Shown here: positions 1-7,370 of the stretch, in pieces
Layout: each line of letters starts with the position of its first letter
Position numbering within the stretch: position 1 is the first letter of the stretch
IMG/VR virus record: IMGVR_UViG_3300046018_000239
Location: 1 to 63,997 of that record
Source of the DNA: a virus
Length of the DNA stretch: 63,997 nucleotides
Strand: one strand, 5' to 3'
Made by a program: the position numbers and the translations under genes
Notes under the pieces: generated by a model
The model's database searches: none
The model's input: the letters and a program-made list of their open reading frames with translations, nothing else
Told to the model about the DNA's origin: nothing

Positions 1-176
1 GATGAGGTCGGCGCTCACTGCTTGGTCATCGTCCGGCCAGCAGTGGCGCGCATGGCCTGCATGTTCTGCAGCAACTGCTGGCCGATGTTGCTGGTGATGC
101 TGTCGAGGCTGCCCGGCTCTTTCTCCAGGGCCACGCAGACCAACGCCAGCGCCACGGTAATGGTGTTGATTGCGCG
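1..176. repeat. Contig-end direct repeat, left copy
   Basis: The first 176 bases match 63822-63997 with five substitutions, at positions 128, 135, 138, 143 and 174; the first 127 bases are identical. This marks a circular or terminally redundant molecule of about 63,821 unique bases. In the gene read leftward through it, four changes are silent and one is Leu to Met. That looks like natural variation between co-assembled genomes rather than random error. Confidence 0.9.
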
Positions 177-326
177 CCCCGGCGTCTCGCCGAGTTCGCT
201 CATGACGCCGAGGAAGATTGTCTCGGCGCACTCCATGCACGGGATGTTCTTCGCGCGCAGGATCGGGTCAGCGTTCGGGTCGTCCGAATGCACCAGATTG
301 AACGGGGCGATGCTGGGCTTGCTCAC
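15..326 (-). CDS. Hypothetical phage protein, 103 aa
   Basis: Small soluble protein of unknown function. It starts at GTG 326, overlapping the stop of the gene before it (GTGA), and its own stop overlaps the GTG start of the RecB-like nuclease across the contig junction. This tight coupling places it inside the leftward recombination operon. The middle holds a CMEC pair (residues 30-33), perhaps metal binding but too little to name. The C-terminal half is helical. The second, partial copy at the window end shows it under purifying selection (four of five differences silent). No family recognised. Confidence 0.75.
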   Translation of the reverse strand: MSKPSIAPFNLVHSDDPNADPILRAKNIPCMECAETIFLGVMSELGETPGRAINTITVALALVCVALEKEPGSLDSITSNIGQQLLQNMQAMRATAGRTMTKQ

Positions 327-607
327 TGGCCCGCCTTCCGCATTGGCAGGCCGTTGTGCAGCGTCGGCAGGCGGACCACGAACATGGCCTCCACCCGCGT
401 CGCAGCGCCTTTGCCGCTGTTCCCGCTGATCTGCTCGACGACCGGCCTGACATCATGGCCGTACCGCGCCCACACATCGCGGATCTTGTCGGCCAGGCGC
501 TGGGCGCCGTCATGCGTCAGCGTGTTGTGTTCGACCAGCGCCGGCCCCGGGTGGAACGGCGGGTGCGGCAGCGGCTTGCCGGGGCTGTTCAGCGTGCGGT
601 TGCTCAT
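323..607 (-). CDS. Hypothetical phage protein, 94 aa
   Basis: Begins at ATG 607, which overlaps the TGA of the upstream methyltransferase-like gene (ATGA), and ends in a GTGA overlap with the next gene. Longer readings of this frame run into the methyltransferase and are unlikely. The first 25 residues are Pro/His-rich; the rest is mixed helix with a basic middle. Tight translational coupling is the main support. Function unknown. Confidence 0.7.
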   Translation of the reverse strand: MSNRTLNSPGKPLPHPPFHPGPALVEHNTLTHDGAQRLADKIRDVWARYGHDVRPVVEQISGNSGKGAATRVEAMFVVRLPTLHNGLPMRKAGQ

Positions 608-1185
608 GCGATCCATCCGATCTGCGTTCCAGAGGGTGAAAGCCGACGCCACACGAACCAGGCGTAGGCGGAGGCACCGCGGTCGATGACCACTTCGGCG
701 GGGATGTCGCCCTGGCGCAGCGTCACGCGGCGGCTGAAAACCCACACGCGGCATGGCGGCGTCTCGGCGAAGATCGCCTGGCGCTTGTCGCCCTCCAGGA
801 AGGCGAGGCGGCAGAACATCGCCAGCACCTCGGGCTTCAGCGCGAGCGCGTGCTGGAGGAACTTGGTGCCCAGGTTGAAAGGCGCGTTGCAGATGATCGA
901 CTTCGTGCCGCGCCACATGGCCGGCTCCATCAGGAAGTCGATGCCGCCATGCGTGCCGCGGGCGCCGCGAGCCACGAGGTCGGTGTTCGCCACCTCATAG
1001 CCGCGCACTTCGAGGCAGCGGCCCATGACGCCCTCGCCGCAGCAGGGGTCCCACACGCGGCCGACGAACTGCTCGCGGTCCAGCAGCGCATCTACGGCCC
1101 AAACCGGGGTGATCCAGAAGTCGGCGCCGTTGCGCTTGCCCAGCCGCTTCTCGGTCGCGTGCTTGTTGCCCTGGACGCCGCTCAC
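604..1185 (-). CDS. DNA adenine methyltransferase-like protein
   Basis: 193 aa with a class I SAM-dependent methyltransferase layout: motif I DPCCGEGVMG at residues 46-55, an acidic residue after strand 2 (TD, 68-69) and a motif IV-like NAPFN at 100-104. In N6-adenine methyltransferases motif IV is [DNS]PP[YFW]; here the second position is Ala, which may weaken catalysis or mark a divergent subfamily. There is no obvious separate target-recognition domain, as in compact phage enzymes. It starts at GTG 1185, overlapping the upstream stop (GTGA). Likely role: self-methylation against host restriction. Enzymatic activity is inferred. Confidence 0.72.
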   Translation of the reverse strand: MSGVQGNKHATEKRLGKRNGADFWITPVWAVDALLDREQFVGRVWDPCCGEGVMGRCLEVRGYEVANTDLVARGARGTHGGIDFLMEPAMWRGTKSIICNAPFNLGTKFLQHALALKPEVLAMFCRLAFLEGDKRQAIFAETPPCRVWVFSRRVTLRQGDIPAEVVIDRGASAYAWFVWRRLSPSGTQIGWIA

Positions 1186-1538
1186 TGGCCGGCCTCGACC
1201 AGGGCATCCTGTGCGGGGGCATCCGGCAGGGGCGGCCGCAGGACCGCGTAAGCCTCGGGGTCCCAGGCCGCGAGGTGCGCCTCCAGGTGTTCCCGGACCA
1301 GCAGCACCAGCGCCTTGCGCACCAGGTCCTGCCAGCGCGGCTCCGGCACCCAGCGCCGGTCCCCGCTGGTGTGCGGCTTTGCAAAGAAGCCCACCGACTG
1401 CCGCGTCACCAGCCCGTGGGCCTTGGTCGCCACCTGGAGGGGCGTGATGCCCCAGCGCGCCATTTCATCCCGCAGCGAGGTCCGCAGAGCCTTCAGCGAG
1501 TGGTCCTGCAGCGGGGTTATCGGCGGGGCTGGCGGCAA
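1182..1538 (-). CDS. Hypothetical protein, 118 aa, first gene of the leftward operon
   Basis: Helical, Leu/Arg-rich protein with no recognised family. The longest frame begins at TTG 1538 and I see no convincing ATG or GTG before residue 26 (MARWGI), so the start is uncertain. The stop overlaps the next start (GTGA). Residues 30-45 (ITPLQVATKAHGLV) could form part of a helix-turn-helix, but this is weak. It lies just downstream of a leftward promoter-like sequence at 1702-1730. Confidence 0.6.
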   Translation of the reverse strand: MPPAPPITPLQDHSLKALRTSLRDEMARWGITPLQVATKAHGLVTRQSVGFFAKPHTSGDRRWVPEPRWQDLVRKALVLLVREHLEAHLAAWDPEAYAVLRPPLPDAPAQDALVEAGQ

Positions 1539-1683
1539 GGCGGGCGCTCCTGGCGATGGCTCTCCCGCGCTGTGGTCCCGGCCGGCGACGGGGTGACAGG
1601 CCCAAGGGTGGGGCTCGCCGCCGAAGCTGGTGGGGTTTCCGGCTTCTCTGCCGGGACCATCGCGCTACGTGGTAATGGAGGAT

Positions 1684-1731
1684 GTTGACCACGCATTAGG
1701 AGGTAATCACGACAATGCGGCCCTTGTCAAC
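1684..1731 (-). promoter_or_regulatory. Leftward promoter-like site within a nested dyad
   Basis: On the minus strand a perfect TTGACA (1730-1725) is followed after 17-18 bases by ATTACC/TTACCT (1707-1701), a sigma70-like arrangement with a weak -10. The region is also a nested inverted repeat: GTTGAC (1684-1689) with GTCAAC (1726-1731), and CGCATT (1692-1697) with AATGCG (1714-1719). It sits between divergent genes starting at 1538 and 1782, so it may be a regulated promoter or operator. Confidence 0.4.
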
Positions 1732-1781
1732 ACCGCGCGAGTAGTGCCATCTTCCCGTCAGTTGGTAGGGACCATTCGCCC

Positions 1782-2399
1782 ATGGCAGGCGCCAAACGCC
1801 CCACGAAAGCGCCGCGCCCGGCGCCGCAGATCCGCATGTCATCCGCAGAATACCGGGACTTAATGGCGAAGGCAGCCGCCGAACCTCCCGCGGCTCGACA
1901 TAGCCAAGCGCCCCGAGTCAGCGCCGCGCCGACTGCGGGGCGGATGCCTCCAGGTGGTCCTGTAGGTTGCGGCGGCTTCGCCCCGATCGTCATCACCATC
2001 CCGGGCGAGATGCGGGGCAAGGGCCGCCCGCGGTTCTCGGTCCAAGGCGGCTTTGCCAAGGCCTACACCGACGCCAAGACGGCCAACATGGAGACCTGGG
2101 TGAAGGCTTGCGCCATCGGCTCCGCGCCGCCGGCTCCGCTGGATGGCCCCTTGGAACTGGCGGTGGACATCGTGGTGGCGGTGGCCCCGAGTTGGCCGAA
2201 GCGGCGCCGCGAGGACGCCCTGGCCGGCCAGATATTCCCCACGAACAAGCCCGACCTGGACAACTGCCTGAAGTTGGTCGCTGACGCGCTGAACGGCATC
2301 ATCTGGCAGGACGACAAGCAGCTGGTCCGCATGGTCGCCAGCAAGCGGTTCGGCCTGGCGCCGCAGACCGTGCTGACCATCAGCCGGGTGCCGGCATGA
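1782..2399 (+). CDS. rusA: RusA-family Holliday junction resolvase
   Basis: 205 aa endodeoxyribonuclease that resolves four-way junctions arising in phage recombination and replication. The C-terminal 140 residues carry RusA hallmarks: GKGRPR (79-84) near the start of the fold, KPDLDN (156-161), DAL (168-170) and the acidic pair at 177-178, matching the metal-binding aspartates of the family. The first 60 residues are Ala/Pro-rich and probably disordered, so initiation further in (Met19 or Met54) is possible. It is the first gene of the rightward early block and overlaps the next gene by ATGA. Resolving junctions before packaging fits the recombination genes encoded elsewhere in the window. 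Confidence 0.88.
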   Translation: MAGAKRPTKAPRPAPQIRMSSAEYRDLMAKAAAEPPAARHSQAPRVSAAPTAGRMPPGGPVGCGGFAPIVITIPGEMRGKGRPRFSVQGGFAKAYTDAKTANMETWVKACAIGSAPPAPLDGPLELAVDIVVAVAPSWPKRRREDALAGQIFPTNKPDLDNCLKLVADALNGIIWQDDKQLVRMVASKRFGLAPQTVLTISRVPA

Positions 2400-3187
2400 A
2401 GCAGGGCAGCGTCTGGATGCCGCTCTACATCGGCGACTACCTCGCAGACACCATGCACCTCGATGGCGCTGCGCACGGAGCCTATCTGCTAATGCTTATG
2501 CATTGCTGGCGCATGGGCCCGCTACCCGATGATGACCGCCAGTTGGCCATCATCGCCCGAACAGCCCCAGACACCTGGCGGGATGAGGTTGGGCCGGTTG
2601 TCCGGCGGTTCTTCACGGCCACCGACGCTGGCTTGATCCAAAAGCGCCTTGAAGAAGAACGGGTTGCGGCAACCGAGAACGCTGACCGCAAGACCACGGC
2701 GGGGCGGAAGGGCGCCGAAGCGCGATGGCAGAGGCATAGCGACCGCATAGCGACCGCAGAGCGGGACCAATGCCCGTCACCTTCACCTTCACCTATAGAG
2801 GGTACTACCTCTCCATCTAGCGATGGAGAGGTAGAGGCAGCCGGCCCGCCGGCCGCCCCTCTCGCCCGCCAGAAGCCCGAGATCGGCGACGCGCTGCTGT
2901 GGGACCTCTGCGGCGCATGGAACGAGGTGGTCGCCAACGCGGGGCTGCCCCAGGTCAAGGATCTGACCCTCAAGCGGAAGACCGCGCTGCGCGCCCGGAT
3001 CAAGGAGCGGTGGCAGCAGGACCCGGTGCGGCAGTTCCGCGCCTATGCCCGCCGCATCGCCACCTCGCCCTTCCTGACCGGCGGGAATGACCGCGGCTGG
3101 CGCGCTGACTTCGATTGGGCGCTGAAGCCCGACAACGTGCTGAAGGTCGCCGAGGGCAAGTTCCATCCCGAGCAGGAGGTGGCGTAG
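2396..3187 (+). CDS. DUF1376 (YdaU-like) protein, probable replication accessory
   Basis: 263 aa. The N-terminal ~90 residues (WMPLYIGDYLADT, then a hydrophobic helix with HGAYLLMLMHCW) are the typical DUF1376 start found in phage replication modules. A basic region with TAGRKGAEARWQ follows, and a linker leads to a C-terminal helical part rich in Lys/Arg. These proteins commonly sit beside primases or helicase loaders. Here the gene lies immediately upstream of the primase-helicase, with the stop TAG directly followed by its GTG start, so a role in replication initiation or helicase loading is inferred. No catalytic motif is visible. Confidence 0.82.
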   Translation: MKQGSVWMPLYIGDYLADTMHLDGAAHGAYLLMLMHCWRMGPLPDDDRQLAIIARTAPDTWRDEVGPVVRRFFTATDAGLIQKRLEEERVAATENADRKTTAGRKGAEARWQRHSDRIATAERDQCPSPSPSPIEGTTSPSSDGEVEAAGPPAAPLARQKPEIGDALLWDLCGAWNEVVANAGLPQVKDLTLKRKTALRARIKERWQQDPVRQFRAYARRIATSPFLTGGNDRGWRADFDWALKPDNVLKVAEGKFHPEQEVA

Positions 3188-5077
3188 GTGGCCCGGCGCA
3201 TCGACGGCAAAGACTTCGTGGTTGGCGATTCCATCGCCGACATTCTGGCCGAGGCCGGTATCAGCACCCGCGGCGTGACCCTGCGCGCCGGCAGCGACGT
3301 GAAAGCCATGTGCCCGGCCTGTGGCGGCGGCCGGAGCAAGGAGCGGTCCCTGTCGATCAAGATGGACACGGACGGCGCCGGCGTGGCCTGGCACTGCTTC
3401 CGGGGCCAATGCACCGCCGGGGGAGGCTGGCCGGCAAAGGGAAACGGCCGCATCGAGAACAGCGACCGAGGCGGCGACCACCAGCCGACGCAGCGCGTGC
3501 GGCCCAATCCGGTGAAGCCGCAGCTGGACCCGGAGAGCGACCAGCACCGCCCCGAGGGCATGTACCAGTGGTTCCTGGCCCGAGGCATCAGCGCCGACAC
3601 GGTGGACGCCTTCGGGATCTACGCTGCGCCGAAGTTCCGCTGGGCTGGCGCCGGCGGCGTGTGGGTCGAGAAGCCGACGATCGTCTATCCCTACGCATTC
3701 CGCGGCGAAGTGGTGAACCGCAAGTTCCGCTCGATCGACAAGGACTTCCGCCAGGACATGGGCGCGGCGCGCACGATCTACAACATCGACGCCTGGACCA
3801 GCCCGGACGTGGCCATCCTCGTCGAGGGCGAGAACGATGTGCTGGCCCTGTGGGAGGCCGGCTATCGCCAAGTCGGCAGCCTGCCCGATGGGGCGCCGCA
3901 AAGCCTGCTGGACGAGGACGACGACAAGCGCCTTACCGACAAGCGGTTCGACGCGATGGAAACCTGCGCGGACGAACTGGCGGCGGTGCAGAAGATCATC
4001 ATCGCCACGGACGCGGATGTGCCCGGGGGCTACCTCGCCGAGGAGTTCGCTCGGCGCCTGGGCCGCACCCGCTGCTGGCGCGTGACCTGGCCGGCCGGCT
4101 GCAAGGACGCGGGCGAGGTGCTGCAGAAGCACGGGCCCGGCGCCGTGCGCGACGCCATCGAGGCAGCGCACCCGTGGCCCCTGGCCGGGCTGTGGGAGCC
4201 GGAGCAGGGCAGCCTCGTCGAGTTCCTCCACTCGGGCCAGCAGGTCCAGGGCCTGGACTGCGGCATCAAGGCCGTGGACGCCATCGCCAGGATGCCCCGC
4301 GGCGGCGGCTGGCTGACGGTCGTGACCGGCATCCCCAGCCACGGCAAGAGCCGGTTCCTGAAAGCCTGGATGGTGGGGCTGCTGTCGCAGAACCCGGACC
4401 TGGGCATCGTGTGGTGCAGCCCCGAGGACAACCAGCCCCAGGTGCTGGCGCTGGAGTTGGTGTCCATCCTCGCCGGCCAGCCGACGCGCGAGGCAGGCAC
4501 CTTCATGCCCCGCGACATGATCCAGAAGGCGGAGCGGTGGATCAGCGAGCGAATCACCTTCGTCTGGAACAACAACCCGGACGTGGAGATGACGCTGGAG
4601 TGGATCTTGGCGCGGGCCGAGGAAGCGAAGACCCGCCGGCGGCGCAATCTGCTGTGGATCGACCCGTTCAACGAAGTCGAGTTCACCTTCAGCAAGGGCG
4701 AGAGCGAGACGCAGTTCATCGGCCGCTGGCTCCGGCGCCTGAAGGCATGGGGGAGGGCTGAGGGCTTCGGCGTCGGCATCGTCGTCCACCCGAAGAACCA
4801 GGTGCCGCTAAACCCGAAGACCAAGGAGTACCCGGTCGTCGATGGCTACGACATCAACGGCGGCGCGAACTGGAACAACAAGGCGGACCTAGGCCTGACG
4901 GTCTATCGGCGCCGCGAGGGCGCGATGGAACTGCACACTTGGAAGGCCCGCTTCCCCGCCTTCGGCCAGCGGAAGGGCACTGGCCACCTGCAGCTGGACC
5001 ACCGCACGGGCCGCCTCAGCAGCATCAGCACAGACCAGCAGGAGAGCATGGAAATGGAGGACCGCGGTGAAGGGTAG
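3188..5077 (+). CDS. Fused DNA primase-helicase
   Basis: 629 aa, organised like T7 gp4. An N-terminal zinc finger has CPAC (about 42-45) and a second pair in WHCFRGQC (68-75). A TOPRIM domain carries VEGENDVLAL (about 211-220) and the ATDAD motif (about 274). A DnaB-like RecA helicase domain has Walker A GIPSHGKSR (about 380-388) and Walker B LLWIDPFN (about 488). It starts at GTG 3188 straight after the upstream stop. It would prime and unwind the phage genome; no separate DNA polymerase is seen in the window, so the host polymerase is presumably recruited. Confidence 0.9.
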   Translation: MARRIDGKDFVVGDSIADILAEAGISTRGVTLRAGSDVKAMCPACGGGRSKERSLSIKMDTDGAGVAWHCFRGQCTAGGGWPAKGNGRIENSDRGGDHQPTQRVRPNPVKPQLDPESDQHRPEGMYQWFLARGISADTVDAFGIYAAPKFRWAGAGGVWVEKPTIVYPYAFRGEVVNRKFRSIDKDFRQDMGAARTIYNIDAWTSPDVAILVEGENDVLALWEAGYRQVGSLPDGAPQSLLDEDDDKRLTDKRFDAMETCADELAAVQKIIIATDADVPGGYLAEEFARRLGRTRCWRVTWPAGCKDAGEVLQKHGPGAVRDAIEAAHPWPLAGLWEPEQGSLVEFLHSGQQVQGLDCGIKAVDAIARMPRGGGWLTVVTGIPSHGKSRFLKAWMVGLLSQNPDLGIVWCSPEDNQPQVLALELVSILAGQPTREAGTFMPRDMIQKAERWISERITFVWNNNPDVEMTLEWILARAEEAKTRRRRNLLWIDPFNEVEFTFSKGESETQFIGRWLRRLKAWGRAEGFGVGIVVHPKNQVPLNPKTKEYPVVDGYDINGGANWNNKADLGLTVYRRREGAMELHTWKARFPAFGQRKGTGHLQLDHRTGRLSSISTDQQESMEMEDRGEG

Positions 5078-5405
5078 CGTTTTCGAGGAGCCGCGCATCC
5101 GCGACGGCGGCGTCCAGGGCCTGATTGCTGCGGTCATCGAGCAGGCTTGGGCCGACCTGACGGCGCGGCTGGAACCGCCGGGCTGCCGCTCCTACTCCAA
5201 CACTGTCACCACGCGCGAGCAGACCGAGACGCGCCTGTTCTTCACCCAGCGCACCGGGCCGTGGGCCGAATCCCGCGCCAGCCTCTGCGGCCAGGTCGGG
5301 CTTGACCCGGACGTGCTGCGCGCCAAGGCCATCGAGGCGCTGGAGATCCACAACGCGAGGAAGGAGCGGGCGCATGTCGAAGCAGCAGACCAACACGCGG
5401 CCTGA
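5067..5405 (+). CDS. Hypothetical protein, 112 aa
   Basis: Starts at GTG 5067, overlapping the last codons of the primase-helicase, so it is translationally coupled. The protein is mixed alpha/beta with an acidic N-terminus and a helical C-terminus ending in a short His/Ala tail; the tail overlaps the next start at 5374. No motif identifies a function. Position suggests an accessory to replication. Confidence 0.65.
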   Translation: MKGSVFEEPRIRDGGVQGLIAAVIEQAWADLTARLEPPGCRSYSNTVTTREQTETRLFFTQRTGPWAESRASLCGQVGLDPDVLRAKAIEALEIHNARKERAHVEAADQHAA

Positions 5406-5574
5406 GTACGAGGTGACGCGGCGCTGGCAGTACCGGGCGCTGAAACTGCCGCCGCACCTCGACTGGTATGCGAGTTTCCTCAATGCCGCCGACGCGGACG
5501 GGTGGGAACTGGTAACGGTAGATGGTGGCGTGGCCTTCTTCCGCCGCGACGCCCGCGACCAGGTGCCGGCATGA
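5374..5574 (+). CDS. Small DUF4177-like protein, 66 aa
   Basis: ATG 5374 lies inside the end of the preceding gene. The pattern of a strand (WQYRALKLP), a helix, then DGWELVTVDGG and FFRRD resembles the small DUF4177 fold, in which a strand-helix-strand unit carries a GWELV signature. Function of that family is unknown. The stop overlaps the next ATG (ATGA). Confidence 0.6.
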   Translation: MSKQQTNTRPEYEVTRRWQYRALKLPPHLDWYASFLNAADADGWELVTVDGGVAFFRRDARDQVPA

Positions 5575-6194
5575 ACGCGGTCCAGGCCCTGCGCGCCAGG
5601 ATGGAGGAGGCGGCCCGCACCCTGCGCCGCACGCCCCTCGGCAAGAACCACATGCCCGCCGGCATCCGCGTGGCGTGGCCCGATGTAGTCCACTCCCGCG
5701 CCGAGGCATACGGCTGGGACGCTGCCGAGACGCCCCGCATGCTGGCGTCCTCCGCCGAGATCGCCGACCTGGATGCCGTGCTGGGCGACATAGCGAGCCA
5801 CTGGAGCCGCCAGGGCCTCGCCGGCACCGATCTGCCCCACGACTGCGGCTGGGTGGCCTGGATGCGCGCCGCAGGCTGGTCCTGGGGCAGGATCGGCGCG
5901 ACCCGGCTGGCCAAGAGCGGCGAGAGGGACGGCAAGAGCCTGCCCTGGGGGAACAGCCGACCGTCACTGGCGAAGATCGAGGAGGCGGCCCTGGCGCATA
6001 TGGCGCGGCGCCTGGGTGCGCTGGTGGAGGAGCCGGAACCCGCCCTGCCCGAGGTGCGCGAGGAGGTGGTGGTGGACTACTCGCCGGCTGTCAGCTTCGC
6101 CAGCACCACCGATCGGAAGGGGAAGCCGCAGTTCGTCATGCGGCAGCGCCATGCCAGCGCCCGCTCGCAGCTGGTGCCGCGGGGGCGCCGGTAG
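5571..6194 (+). CDS. Hypothetical protein, 207 aa, possibly DUF6362-like
   Basis: Starts at ATG 5571 in an ATGA overlap. Features are a helical N-terminus, then RVAWPDVVHSRAEAYGWD, a central helix with the DLDAVLGDIASHW pattern, and GWVAWMRAAGWSWGRIGA around 100-120, which looks like a DNA-binding or protein-contact helical bundle. This layout recalls DUF6362 proteins of alphaproteobacterial phages, from memory and unverified. The C-terminus is basic. Last gene of this rightward block, eight bases from the convergent gene at 6203. Confidence 0.68.
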   Translation: MNAVQALRARMEEAARTLRRTPLGKNHMPAGIRVAWPDVVHSRAEAYGWDAAETPRMLASSAEIADLDAVLGDIASHWSRQGLAGTDLPHDCGWVAWMRAAGWSWGRIGATRLAKSGERDGKSLPWGNSRPSLAKIEEAALAHMARRLGALVEEPEPALPEVREEVVVDYSPAVSFASTTDRKGKPQFVMRQRHASARSQLVPRGRR

Positions 6195-6202
6195 ATCGGG
6201 GT

Positions 6203-6466
6203 TTACGAGACGGTTTCGGCGCGGTGGGCATTGATAGCGTCCACGATGGCTTGCACCTGCATCGGCACCTCTCGGCCCGCAACGTAGATCGTGGTGGTGT
6301 GCTTGGCGCCGGGGAGCCGCAGGGCAGAGCCAGCAGGCCCGTGCTTCACCTTGGACAACTCGGGGAAGTCGATGCACTCGTAGGTGTTGGAGTAGAAGTC
6401 CTCGCCATCGAGAAACATGACGCCGCGCATCTTGGCGGCCTTCAGCATTTCAACGGTCACGGTCAC
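6203..6466 (-). CDS. Hypothetical protein, 87 aa
   Basis: Start chosen at GTG 6466 because GGAGG lies six bases upstream; the frame can be extended to 6523 but that invades the neighbour. The protein contains MFLDGEDFYSNTYECID and TTIYVAGREVPMQVQ segments, consistent with a small beta-rich fold. Function unknown. It is the last of four small leftward genes transcribed from the promoter at 7321-7349 and meets the rightward block tail to tail with almost no gap. Confidence 0.6.
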   Translation of the reverse strand: MTVTVEMLKAAKMRGVMFLDGEDFYSNTYECIDFPELSKVKHGPAGSALRLPGAKHTTTIYVAGREVPMQVQAIVDAINAHRAETVS

Positions 6467-6482
6467 GGGTGGCCTCCGGGGT

Positions 6483-6704
6483 TTATGGGAACGCGCGCCG
6501 CACGGCCCAACTGGCGGTGCCATACGCTTCGCGTTTGGTGTCGGCGTAGAAGCTGAAAAACAGGCAGCTTCCGGTGCTCGTATCTACCAGCCGAACCGTC
6601 CACCGCTTGCGGTAGCGACGTTGGCCGGCGGGAACCAGCGCGTACCAAATTCGCCTTGGCGGCGGCTCTGGCTCACAATCTGGCGCGTGGCCATCGAACG
6701 GCAT
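6483..6704 (-). CDS. Hypothetical protein, 73 aa
   Basis: ATG 6704 has AGGAGG seven bases upstream, a near-ideal ribosome-binding site. The product has an acidic/Pro N-terminus followed by strands such as RRIWYALVPAG and a repeated W/Y pattern. Family not recognised. Confidence 0.6.
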   Translation of the reverse strand: MPFDGHAPDCEPEPPPRRIWYALVPAGQRRYRKRWTVRLVDTSTGSCLFFSFYADTKREAYGTASWAVRRAFP

Positions 6705-6725
6705 TGGCTGGCCTCCTGGCTGGGG

Positions 6726-6950
6726 TTAGGTGGACGAACGCAGGGCGGCATGCTCGGCCGCAGCCGCCCACGCCTCGCCTTGGGTGCGGTGCCCGGCGCC
6801 GATGGGCCGGAACGGCTCGCCCTCGCGGCCGAAGTACCAGCGGCCCAGGCGGTCATCCGTGGTGCCCTGGTAGGCGCCCTCGCGAATGTAGTAGCCGGCC
6901 GCCTCTGCGGCGCGGCGATTGGCGGGGCTGCGGTTGGGGTGATTGGCCAT
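6726..6950 (-). CDS. Hypothetical protein, 74 aa
   Basis: ATG 6950 follows GGAGG with eight bases spacing. The product contains GYYIREGAYQGTTDD and RLGRWYFGREG, then an Ala-rich helix. It resembles the small substrate-modifying or accessory proteins common in phage early regions, but no family is recognised. Confidence 0.58.
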   Translation of the reverse strand: MANHPNRSPANRRAAEAAGYYIREGAYQGTTDDRLGRWYFGREGEPFRPIGAGHRTQGEAWAAAAEHAALRSST

Positions 6951-6953
6951 GTC

Positions 6954-7271
6954 TCAGCCCTCCATGCGGCTGGTGTGCAGCAGCTTGCGGACGGTGGCGG
7001 CGTGGTCGTCAACCGCGTCGATCTTGGAGTAGGCTCGCGCCGGGAGGCTGGCAGCGTAGGCGGCAACTGCCGCTGTGTGGATCGCGTACTGGTCGGCGGT
7101 CAGGCCGATCATGTCCAGCTTGCCGTTGGCGCCCTTGATGCCGGTGTTGACCACCCACTTGAGCGCGCTGCCGGCCGGCGGCGGCACCAGAGATGCCTGC
7201 TTGCCGTTGACGTAGATGGCGCGGCCATTGGTGGTCATAGTGTAGGGGCCGACTTGGCGAATGGTCTGCAT
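6954..7271 (-). CDS. Hypothetical protein, 105 aa
   Basis: Start chosen at ATG 7271, about 50 bases downstream of a good leftward promoter; a longer frame to 7349 would begin inside the promoter. The N-terminal half looks like a small beta sheet (YTMTTNGRAIYVNGKQ), the C-terminal half is an Ala-rich helix. First gene of the four-gene leftward block. Unknown function. Confidence 0.62.
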   Translation of the reverse strand: MQTIRQVGPYTMTTNGRAIYVNGKQASLVPPPAGSALKWVVNTGIKGANGKLDMIGLTADQYAIHTAAVAAYAASLPARAYSKIDAVDDHAATVRKLLHTSRMEG

Positions 7272-7320
7272 GGTCTTTGTCCTGCCCCTGATGTCCAGCG
7301 AGGCGCCCGGTGTGGTTGCT

Positions 7321-7349
7321 TTATGACTTACTCTCTGCCAGTGTGTCAA
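7321..7349 (-). promoter_or_regulatory. Leftward sigma70-like promoter
   Basis: The minus strand reads TTGACA (7349-7344), exactly 17 bases, then TCATAA (7326-7321), placing transcription start near 7314, about 45 bases before ATG 7271. The repeated octamer GTGTGTCA occurs at 7341-7348, over the -35, and again at 7369-7376, inside the start of the divergent gene. That pair could be an operator. Confidence 0.55.
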
Positions 7350-7370
7350 TCAGCAATCGCGAAGCAGAGT

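Noticed and set aside
2789-4789. Minus-strand open frame of 666 codons opposite the primase-helicase
   Set aside because: Antisense shadow; the plus strand carries zinc finger, TOPRIM and Walker motifs and the minus translation is low-complexity Leu/Arg/His.
7323-7370. ATG 7323 as the start of the resolvase-like gene
   Set aside because: It lies within the opposing -10 region, has no ribosome-binding site at suitable distance, and the conserved fold begins near GTG 7371.
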